NCBI GenBank assembly: GCA_023251285.1
Contig: JAHEZB010000209.1
Span: 1-5,357 of the forward strand
Reading direction: 5' to 3'
From: Chitinophagaceae bacterium
Lineage (GTDB): Bacteria; Bacteroidota; Bacteroidia; Chitinophagales; Chitinophagaceae
DNA: 5,357 nt
The notes beneath the pieces were generated by a model that worked only from the letters and a program-made list of their open reading frames with translations, had not been told where the DNA came from and ran no database searches. The position numbers and the translations under genes are program-made. Positions 1-5,357 of this stretch are shown here, one piece after another (position 1 is the first letter of the stretch; every line of letters starts with the position of its first letter).

Positions 1-2036
1 ACATTAAATGGCGAACCGGAAGCATTCTTTCCAAAAATTTCATTCTTTGCTGAAAAAATTAATTCAAGGGTCTGTTTATCGTCACTTAATTTTCCATCAG
101 CATAAAGCTGGTAAGGCAAAGCGCAGGATGGTTTTACGCCGGGTTCCTGTTGCGGCAAAATAGAAGAGGAACGCGGATTTTCGTTTACCCGGTTTATTTC
201 TTCTTTAGATAATTGTTTAAAATCTAAAGCGTCCTTTTTAAATTTCGCATTGTATATTTTTTCGATAAAGGATTTTTTATCAAGAAAAGAAATATCAGGA
301 GCACCTTCTCCATTATATGATTTGAAAGCGGCAGTGAGATCGCCCGTAATTGCCCGCCGCCAGTCACTGATATTTTTTTCGGTTACATCTTTTCCGTATT
401 TCTTTTTCAGGAAAACTTCCAGAAATTGTAAAACCGAAGTATGATCAAACACCTGTGAACAAACCTGGCCGCCGCGGCTCCATGGAGAGGCGATAAGCAT
501 TGGTACACGAAAACCCAGTCCGATTGGTCCTTCACGCGCTTCTCTTTTTGGAATTCCTTCTTTTAATTCATTTTCCAAACGTATATACTCTACGTCGGTA
601 TTGATACCTGCAGAACATTTGCCAGTTGCAGCATTTTCCGGATCAGGAGCAACGAATGGAAGGATGTGATCAAAATAACCATCATTCTCATCGAAGTTTA
701 CGATAAAGATCGTCTTCTTCCATACTTCCGGATTTTTTGTAAGAATATTCAATATTTCTGAAACGTGCAAAGAGCCGTACCAGGGAGCACTTGGATGATC
801 TGAAAAATTCTGCGCAGCTGCCAGCCACGAAACAGTGGGTAGTTTTCCGGATTCAACATCTTTACGAAATTGAAATAAAACATCTCCCTTTGGAATATTA
901 AGTTCCCGTTTTTCGCCTTTATCATCATAACTTAAATCAGTAAGAGTGTGATAATCCGGATCGTGTGAATTATCGGCGAACGCTCTTTGAAATAAGTTTT
1001 TTTCTTTTGGCGATAATTTGTTGTAAGTATCGGTGCTATATCCCTGTAAATCTTTTTTAGCATTTTCTAATACTTCTTTCTTTTTTGTCAACGCTTCCCG
1101 GGCTTTAGCACGATCATTTCCGGTAAAAGAGCCGGATTGTATTTTATCTTCCAGTTCCTTGATCTGGTCCGGAAGTAATGTCAATTGTTTTTGCAGGCTT
1201 TGAATATAACGGGAAGAAAATTTTACATTGTAACTGGCAAACCATTCCAAAGGATTACAACCAAAATTAGAAAGCCACGCGCGTTCATCCCCAGTAAAGC
1301 CACCTCCGCAATCAATATCATTCTGGTAAAATTTCCAGGAAATTCCGTTCGCTTCCAGCCGTTCCGGAAAGGTATCAAAACCCAAAACGCCCCAGCGGTC
1401 ATTACTCAGATTTCTCATTATTGCTTTCGCATCTTTTGTTTGCGCTTCCTTCACAGTACCAGCCCAGAAAAATAATCTATTTGGGTTGGTACTCGTCATT
1501 GCTGAACAAAAATTTTGATCACAAACAGTAAACGCATCAGCCATTGCATAATAAAAAGGAATATCTTCCCTGGTATAATATCCCATGGTTAACGGAACAT
1601 CAGCATACCTTTTATCCCTCACGCGTTTGGCAGACAGCCAGCTATCATACTTTCCTCCGTTCCAAGCATCTACCTGGCTTCCACGCGAATGTGGCGTAGA
1701 GCCCATCCAGGTCGCCCTTGTATTTCGAATGTCGAAACGAAATGGAATGTAGGTTTGGCCGGCTTCGTTCGTTTGCATCCAAACTAAATTTTTATCAGGC
1801 AAACTAATAGCACGCGGATCGTTGAAACCCCGTACACCTTTCAGCGTACCAAAACAATGATCAAAGGATCGGTTTTCCTGCATCAGAATTACAATATGTT
1901 CCGCATCGAGATACGAACTTCCTTTTTCAGGATTAATAGCCATTGCCCGCTGAATGGATTCGGGAAACATGTATGATAAGCCTCTTGCACCTGAAAGCAG
2001 GATCGCTTTTTTAAGAAAATCTCTTCTTGTGTCCAC
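1..2036 (-). CDS. Phospholipase C, phosphocholine-specific type (Tat-exported phosphoesterase), 3' end missing
   Basis: Open without interruption for 678 codons to the left edge, so the C-terminus is outside the window. Family members cleave phospholipid head groups (phosphatidylcholine or sphingomyelin to phosphocholine plus a lipid) or act as broad acid phosphatases (AcpA relatives); the substrate here is not shown. Start is GTG at 2036: an in-frame TAA lies at 2043-2045, and this start gives a twin-arginine signal, TRRDFLKK (residues 3-10), with possible cleavage after AMA (31-33). The catalytic phosphoesterase domain covers about 46-540. It shows HIVILMQENRSFDH (47-60; E54 and N55 are likely metal ligands), TSTNPNR (181-187; the Thr/Ser nucleophile region), SDHPSAPW (from 412), FDENDGYFDH (448-457) and VFDHTS (529-534). 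Residues about 280-331 are a charged helical insert. From about 637 (CALPYQLYADGKLS) the first C-terminal PLC domain (DUF756 type) begins and is cut. It follows the EEP gene by 40 bp and is probably last or near last in the operon. Family assignment is secure; substrate is not. Confidence 0.93.
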   Translation of the reverse strand, partial: MDTRRDFLKKAILLSGARGLSYMFPESIQRAMAINPEKGSSYLDAEHIVILMQENRSFDHCFGTLKGVRGFNDPRAISLPDKNLVWMQTNEAGQTYIPFRFDIRNTRATWMGSTPHSRGSQVDAWNGGKYDSWLSAKRVRDKRYADVPLTMGYYTREDIPFYYAMADAFTVCDQNFCSAMTSTNPNRLFFWAGTVKEAQTKDAKAIMRNLSNDRWGVLGFDTFPERLEANGISWKFYQNDIDCGGGFTGDERAWLSNFGCNPLEWFASYNVKFSSRYIQSLQKQLTLLPDQIKELEDKIQSGSFTGNDRAKAREALTKKKEVLENAKKDLQGYSTDTYNKLSPKEKNLFQRAFADNSHDPDYHTLTDLSYDDKGEKRELNIPKGDVLFQFRKDVESGKLPTVSWLAAAQNFSDHPSAPWYGSLHVSEILNILTKNPEVWKKTIFIVNFDENDGYFDHILPFVAPDPENAATGKCSAGINTDVEYIRLENELKEGIPKREAREGPIGLGFRVPMLIASPWSRGGQVCSQVFDHTSVLQFLEVFLKKKYGKDVTEKNISDWRRAITGDLTAAFKSYNGEGAPDISFLDKKSFIEKIYNAKFKKDALDFKQLSKEEINRVNENPRSSSILPQQEPGVKPSCALPYQLYADGKLSDDKQTLELIFSAKNEIFGKNASGSPFN
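2005..2036 (-). other. Twin-arginine (Tat) signal, n-region and start of h-region
   Basis: Codons 1-10 encode a short n-region with R4 and R5 followed by D-F-L-K-K, which matches the Tat consensus (S/T)-R-R-x-F-L-K. The hydrophobic stretch that follows (AILLSGARGLSYMF, 11-24) is only mildly hydrophobic, as is usual for Tat signals, and carries an extra Arg at 18. Tat export implies that the enzyme folds, probably with its metal, in the cytoplasm. This motif also fixes the GTG start, because the next in-frame ATG (residue 23) would remove it. Confidence 0.85.
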
Positions 2037-2076
2037 TGGTTTTTAGAATTTTATTTAGGATTTTAAAACGGCATCC
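2037..2076 (-). other. Short intergenic gap between EEP hydrolase and phospholipase C genes
   Basis: Forty bases, AT-rich, between the TGA of the EEP gene (2077-2079) and the GTG of the phospholipase C gene. There is no hairpin followed by a T-run, no Bacteroidota-type promoter (TTTG near -33 with TAnnTTTG near -7), and no good Shine-Dalgarno sequence. The A-rich stretch just before the GTG is the probable ribosome-landing region, as is common in this phylum. Co-transcription with the upstream gene is inferred. Confidence 0.6.
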
Positions 2077-2925
2077 TCACAACATTAGCACAGCTAAAAC
2101 AGGAAAATGATCGGAAGGATATTTTCCATGATATGTATCGGTAAGTATTCCCCACTTTTGCACAGTAAATTGTTTGGTGATAAAAATATGGTCAATAATT
2201 TCATTGCTGTTTACCGCTTTACCAAATGCATTGAAAGAACCGTTATTGACATATGCTTTTTTCGCTTCAGTATAAGAATCTTTTAAAAAGCCGGAATTCG
2301 TAATAGTCTTATACCATTCAGAATCATTTCCACCATTCAAATCACCCATAAAAATTACCTGATTGTTTGCCGCAATTTGTTTTATTTTTCTGAGCATTAA
2401 TTTGCTACTTTCATTTCTCGCAAGATCCTTTTGATAGTCATAATGGGTATTGAAAACATAAAACTTGTTTTTCGATTTTTTATCCTGTAATAAAACCCAC
2501 GAACAGATCCGGTTACAACACGTGGCGTCCCATCCAAGCGACGGTTTATCCGGAGTTTGTGACAGCCAGAAGTCGCCATGCTCAAGCACTTGAAATTTAT
2601 CTTTCTTAAAGAAAATTTCAGAATGCTCGCCGGCGTGTTTGCCGTCATCTCTTCCAATTCCATAATAATCATACTGAGGAAGTTCTTTACTGAGATCCTG
2701 TATCTGATGATAAAGACATTCCTGCGTACCGAAAATATCAAAACCATGAAATTGTATCAATGCCGCTATTACCGGATAGCGCTGCTTCCATCCATTTCCA
2801 TGTGTTGAATCCTCGCTATTGTTGTCATTACGCATATTGTATGTGGCAACTCTCAGCATTTGGGCATTTACAGAACCAGCAAACAAACCCAGCAAACAAA
2901 TAAATAACAGCTTTTTTAATCTCAC
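2077..2925 (-). CDS. Secreted endonuclease/exonuclease/phosphatase (EEP) family hydrolase
   Basis: A complete 282-residue protein. The EEP fold (PF03372; DNase I, exonuclease III, neutral sphingomyelinase and inositol phosphatases) cleaves phosphodiester or phosphomonoester bonds using a divalent metal. A Sec signal peptide (LKKLLFICLLGLFAGSVNA, 3-21) probably ends before Q22, placing the enzyme in the periplasm or outside. Family motifs appear in order: RVATYNMR (N30), GTQE (E69, metal ligand), GRDDG (91-95), FWLSQTP (119-125), GWDA (131-134), NTHYD (H161), MGDLNGG (D195, N197), IDHIF (D245, H246) and SDHFPV (D272, H273, catalytic pair). No essential residue is missing. The start is GTG at 2925, supported by AAAGGA six bases upstream and by the signal peptide beginning there. 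It lies 32 bp after the SusD gene. It resembles the uncharacterised secreted EEP family found next to SusCD pairs; whether it cuts nucleic acid, phospholipid or another phosphoester cannot be told from the sequence. Confidence 0.92.
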   Translation of the reverse strand: MRLKKLLFICLLGLFAGSVNAQMLRVATYNMRNDNNSEDSTHGNGWKQRYPVIAALIQFHGFDIFGTQECLYHQIQDLSKELPQYDYYGIGRDDGKHAGEHSEIFFKKDKFQVLEHGDFWLSQTPDKPSLGWDATCCNRICSWVLLQDKKSKNKFYVFNTHYDYQKDLARNESSKLMLRKIKQIAANNQVIFMGDLNGGNDSEWYKTITNSGFLKDSYTEAKKAYVNNGSFNAFGKAVNSNEIIDHIFITKQFTVQKWGILTDTYHGKYPSDHFPVLAVLML

Positions 2926-2931
2926 AATTTT

Positions 2932-2937
2932 TCCTTT
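2932..2937 (-). promoter_or_regulatory. Shine-Dalgarno-like site of the EEP gene
   Basis: AAAGGA read on the minus strand, six bases before the GTG at 2925. It matters because the frame stays open upstream without an ATG, so this site together with the signal peptide decides the start. It is the only recognisable Shine-Dalgarno-like site at any of the three starts in the window. Confidence 0.55.
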
Positions 2938-2957
2938 AAAGTTTACAGTTAATGCTC

Positions 2958-4745
2958 TTATTGCCAGCCTGGATTTTGCCCCAGTTTTGGATTTTTTAAT
3001 AACGCAGATTCAGGAATGGGATAAAAATACATTTTATCATCCCAAACTCGTGGGGAATTATCCAGCCACGTAAGCTCCCCATAAGTTCCATGCTTTAATT
3101 GTTGAGGATTTACTTTTCCACCGATTGTAGGAGCAACGTTGACATAAGCAACTCCCTTTATTGGATTAGATGGAGTGCTTTCAACAAATGAAACATCAGG
3201 AGTGCCATTCTTGTCCAAATCCATCAAAGTATTAATAGCTGGCACATAAATACCATTCCATTCCTGGGTCAGCAACTGGCCTCTTTTCCATCTTACCAGG
3301 TCATAAAAACGAAATCCTTCAAATACCAATTCGATACTTCTATCCCTCCTGATTTCCAGAATCACCGGATCAGAAATATCCGGAAAATAATTCGCTTGCA
3401 AATAAGGATCAACGACTGTCGGTAATGTAGTTAATCCACCGGTAATACCCGCTCTTGCACGTAAAGCGCCAATTGTTTTCGCCCAATCCTGATCGGTTAT
3501 TGTTCCCAGCTCGGCCTTGGCCTCAGCGTAATTCAGCAACACTTCTGCATAGCGGATAACCGGTACTGAATTGGTACTGACTGTCCCCTGGTCGTATTGC
3601 TGATCATCCAGGCTGTATTTGATAGGCATATAACCAGTGTACGTATAGGAAAATGCAGGTGGAGCAGGAACTACAGAGCCGCCATTGATCCTGGTATATC
3701 CTGGTGTCCGTATGGTTTGCTGAAGGCGCAAATCCCTGTTTTGAGTTTCCACAGGAAATGTCATCGTATCGTGTCCTGCAATGTTCGTAAAAGGTGTACC
3801 GTCTATGTTCAGATACGTATTCACAAAAGTTCTGTCGAGGCTTAGCCTGTTTCCATATGTAGCGCTTGTCCAATACCAGTTTGCATCGCTGAATACCGCC
3901 TGATTAGGGTCTGTCACATCTATTAGAATGTCTTCTGAAGTAACGGGAGCTGTACTGATAAATAATTGACGATAAGATTTACCATTTCCGCCAGCCTGGT
4001 TGAGACTGAATTTACCCGATGTCATAACCTGCTGAGCCGCATCAGCAGCTTCATTCAACCAATCAGCTGCATTCGGTAAATTCAATTCAGTATGGTATTT
4101 TCTAAATGTTCCTTCAAAAAGACAGATCCGCGATTTCATAGCATAAGCCACCCATTTGGTGATCCTACTGCGGCTTTGATCGTCAGTCACGGTAATATTT
4201 GCACAGGCATAATTAAGATCCGTCAAAACGGAATCCATTACCAGCGTACGAGGGTCACGGGGTTTATATAATAACGTGGAATCGTCCACAGCCAGCGGCG
4301 TACTATACCAGGGAACATCGCCAAATCTTTGAACCATTTGAAAATACCAATAAGCCCGGAAAAATCTGGCAATCCCATTATAATTGTTTCTCACCTGCTC
4401 AGAAATTGCGGGGTTATGATTATTTGCGAGAAAATAATTAATATTTCTCAAGGCTGCCCAATTCCATCCGGAACTTTGAGTTGCATTATAAACGTTTGGC
4501 CGTAAAAAATCCGGCACATCAGTTCTTGCTGCATAGTCGCTCATCGCGTCCCCTCGCATAATAGTACCGGCATCAGGAATAATAGTATAAAAGGAGTTGG
4601 TGTATAACGCAAGACCCGCTTCATTGCTAAATACCGCATCTTTTGTCGCTGTTGCCCTTGGGGTCTGATCAAGAACTTTTTTGCAGGCTGCAAAAGGAAG
4701 ACAGGATGCTATCAATAAATAAACGATTATATTTTTCGTGGTCAT
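2958..4745 (-). CDS. SusD/RagB family outer-membrane nutrient-binding lipoprotein
   Basis: A complete 595-residue protein starting at ATG 4745. A TTG 8 codons upstream (4769) overlaps the SusC stop and would add MIYLKKII, but the ATG gives a normal lipoprotein signal. SusD proteins cap the SusC barrel on the cell surface and capture ligand for TonB-driven import. The signal peptide ends in the lipobox LPFAAC, with lipidated Cys21 followed by KKVLDQTP, typical of the family. The N-terminal SusD-like domain has the TPR-type helices FFRAYWYF (128-135) and FGDVPW (141-146). The C-terminal RagB/SusD domain shows VIRYAEVLLNYAEAKAELG (396-414), RRDRSIELVFEGFRFYDLV (466-484) and the closing FYPIPESALLKNPKLGQNPG (574-593). 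Length is within the usual 450-650. A D-x-D-x-N-G-x-P-D loop at 509-517 may bind calcium. It lies 20 bp downstream of susC, the usual pairing. The ligand is unknown; the two phosphoesterase genes that follow hint at a phosphorus-containing one. Confidence 0.96.
   Translation of the reverse strand: MTTKNIIVYLLIASCLPFAACKKVLDQTPRATATKDAVFSNEAGLALYTNSFYTIIPDAGTIMRGDAMSDYAARTDVPDFLRPNVYNATQSSGWNWAALRNINYFLANNHNPAISEQVRNNYNGIARFFRAYWYFQMVQRFGDVPWYSTPLAVDDSTLLYKPRDPRTLVMDSVLTDLNYACANITVTDDQSRSRITKWVAYAMKSRICLFEGTFRKYHTELNLPNAADWLNEAADAAQQVMTSGKFSLNQAGGNGKSYRQLFISTAPVTSEDILIDVTDPNQAVFSDANWYWTSATYGNRLSLDRTFVNTYLNIDGTPFTNIAGHDTMTFPVETQNRDLRLQQTIRTPGYTRINGGSVVPAPPAFSYTYTGYMPIKYSLDDQQYDQGTVSTNSVPVIRYAEVLLNYAEAKAELGTITDQDWAKTIGALRARAGITGGLTTLPTVVDPYLQANYFPDISDPVILEIRRDRSIELVFEGFRFYDLVRWKRGQLLTQEWNGIYVPAINTLMDLDKNGTPDVSFVESTPSNPIKGVAYVNVAPTIGGKVNPQQLKHGTYGELTWLDNSPRVWDDKMYFYPIPESALLKNPKLGQNPGWQ
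4683..4745 (-). other. Lipoprotein (signal peptidase II) signal of the SusD protein
   Basis: The first 21 codons from the ATG encode a basic start (K4), a hydrophobic core (IIVYLLIASCLPF) and the lipobox F-A-A-C with Cys21. Phe at -3 is less common than Leu but tolerated. The mature protein would begin C-K-K-V-L-D, anchored to the outer membrane by the lipidated Cys. Confidence 0.8.
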
Positions 4746-4765
4746 AATTATTTTTTTTAGATAAA
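4746..4765 (-). promoter_or_regulatory. A-rich translation leader between susC-type and susD-type genes
   Basis: Twenty bases between the SusC TGA (4766-4768) and the SusD ATG. It contains a run of eight A on the minus strand (4751-4758) and no GGAG-like site. A-rich leaders in place of Shine-Dalgarno sites are usual for well-translated Bacteroidota genes. The short gap supports translation from one shared transcript. Confidence 0.55.
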
Positions 4766-5357
4766 TCAAAAGGTAATATTTAAGCCAAGAGTTACACTTT
4801 TCAGCATCGGATAGTTTTGTGCATCCCCATTGGTACCGTTCGTTAGAACCCTGTCGGAGCCATCAATACTTTCCGGATCAAAATTGTGTTTCGTGATCTT
4901 GAACATCGGCGAGGTCACCCACAAATTTTCGCCTGAAATATAAAGACTGGCATTGCTCATCTTTATTTTTGAAATCAGTTTCTGTGGCAGGTTGTATCCC
5001 AACTGAATATTCTTTAACCGCAGATAAGCTGCATTTTGCAGATACCTTGTTTGTGGAACGCTTAGTTCACGGTCACCAGACAAGGCTACATATCCCCTGT
5101 ATCTCGGCCAATAAGCGTTTGGATTGTCTTCGGTCCAGATATGGCCTAATTGAGATTTCAAGGCTGCGTTATAGGGACGATTATATTGTCCCCAGAAAGC
5201 GTCTGATTCCGGACTTGGATACCAATCGGTTCTTCCTCTCCCCTGGAAAAATGCAGCAAAGAAGAAGTTGTTCCAATCCGCATTCAAACCGAAGCCAAAA
5301 GTATAACGCGGTGTTTCATTTCCAATGACAACCAGATCGCCGGGATTAGTGACGGTT
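4766..5357 (-). CDS. SusC/RagA family TonB-linked outer-membrane transporter, C-terminal part only
   Basis: The last 196 residues and stop of a protein normally near 1000 residues; the frame is open to the right edge (first full codon at 5356), so the N-terminal plug and most of the barrel lie outside. SusC proteins are 22-strand barrels that import ligand held by SusD, powered by TonB. The visible barrel signatures are GNETPRYTFGFGLNADW (11-27), FFQGRGRTDWYP, FWGQYNRPYN, NPNAYWPRYRGY, PQTRYLQNAAYLRLKNIQLG, ISGENLW, and the final YPMLKSVTLGLNITF strand ending in Phe, as expected for the outer-membrane assembly signal. A TTG at 5287 within this stretch is not a real start, since family sequence continues upstream of it. 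The susD-type gene follows after 20 bp. The operon promoter would lie upstream of this gene, outside the window. Confidence 0.96.
   Translation of the reverse strand, partial: TVTNPGDLVVIGNETPRYTFGFGLNADWNNFFFAAFFQGRGRTDWYPSPESDAFWGQYNRPYNAALKSQLGHIWTEDNPNAYWPRYRGYVALSGDRELSVPQTRYLQNAAYLRLKNIQLGYNLPQKLISKIKMSNASLYISGENLWVTSPMFKITKHNFDPESIDGSDRVLTNGTNGDAQNYPMLKSVTLGLNITF

Noticed and set aside
250..1475. Two plus-strand open frames (250-444 and 1185-1475)
   Set aside because: Both lie opposite a continuous, motif-rich phospholipase C reading frame; their translations have no recognisable domain or start signal, so they are shadows.
2037..2076. Possible terminator around the TTTTAAAA palindrome between EEP and PLC
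   Set aside because: The palindrome is only eight AT bases with no GC stem or following T-run, so it would not form a stable hairpin.
2397..2747. Minus-strand 116-codon frame inside the EEP gene
   Set aside because: It is an alternate frame of a gene with all EEP motifs intact; no domain is visible in it.
2926..2957. Possible internal promoter (TAAACTTTA-like string) before the EEP gene
   Set aside because: It does not match TAnnTTTG in register and has no TTTG element at the right distance; the string is explained by AT-rich spacer sequence.
2578..3073. Plus-strand open frames at 2578-2808 and 2819-3073
   Set aside because: They overlap the EEP and SusD genes on the other strand and their products look like antisense translations with no family features.
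3597..3873. Open frames on both strands inside the SusD gene
   Set aside because: They overlap a full-length, well-conserved SusD frame and have composition typical of out-of-frame translation.
4751..4758. Run of eight A (minus strand) as a slippage or phase-variation tract
   Set aside because: It lies outside both coding frames and is better explained as the A-rich leader of the SusD gene; there is no sign of frame variation.
4746..4769. TTG at 4769 as the SusD start, overlapping the SusC stop
   Set aside because: It would add eight residues before a normal lipoprotein signal; the ATG at 4745 gives a standard-length signal peptide and an A-rich leader.
4969..5328. Plus-strand 119-codon frame opposite the SusC end
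   Set aside because: The minus-strand frame carries unmistakable SusC barrel motifs; the plus frame has none.

Overview
The window comes from a member of the Bacteroidota. The diagnostic evidence is a SusC/SusD outer-membrane pair, A-rich leaders with few strong Shine-Dalgarno sites, and protein wording typical of the phylum (for example the YPMLKS...LGLNITF end of the SusC barrel and the RRDRSIELVFEGFRFYDLVRW block of SusD). Gliding/soil-type lineages such as Cytophagales (Dyadobacter-like) or Sphingobacteriales fit best, but that finer placement is an impression from protein style and was not tested.

All recognisable genes lie on the minus strand and read right to left. From 5357 leftward they are: the last 196 codons of a SusC-type TonB-dependent transporter (5' end outside the window); a complete SusD/RagB lipoprotein (2958-4745); a complete secreted endonuclease/exonuclease/phosphatase-fold (EEP) hydrolase (2077-2925); and a phosphocholine-specific-phospholipase-C-type phosphoesterase with a Tat signal (1-2036), whose 3' end is cut off by the left edge. 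The three gaps are only 20, 31-32 and 40 bp and contain no convincing promoter or terminator, so the genes look like one operon. The phosphoesterase fills the whole left 2 kb; there is no long non-coding stretch anywhere. I found no RNA genes, mobile elements, repeats or CRISPR.

Functionally, two exported phosphoesterases of unrelated folds sit directly behind a SusCD nutrient importer, with no glycoside hydrolase in view. This resembles a polysaccharide utilisation locus in which the sugar-cleaving enzymes are replaced by phosphoester-cleaving ones. The simplest inference is a locus for taking up an organic phosphorus compound (phospholipid head groups, sphingophospholipid, nucleic acid or similar); the substrate cannot be read from the sequence. 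Both enzyme genes start with GTG rather than ATG.
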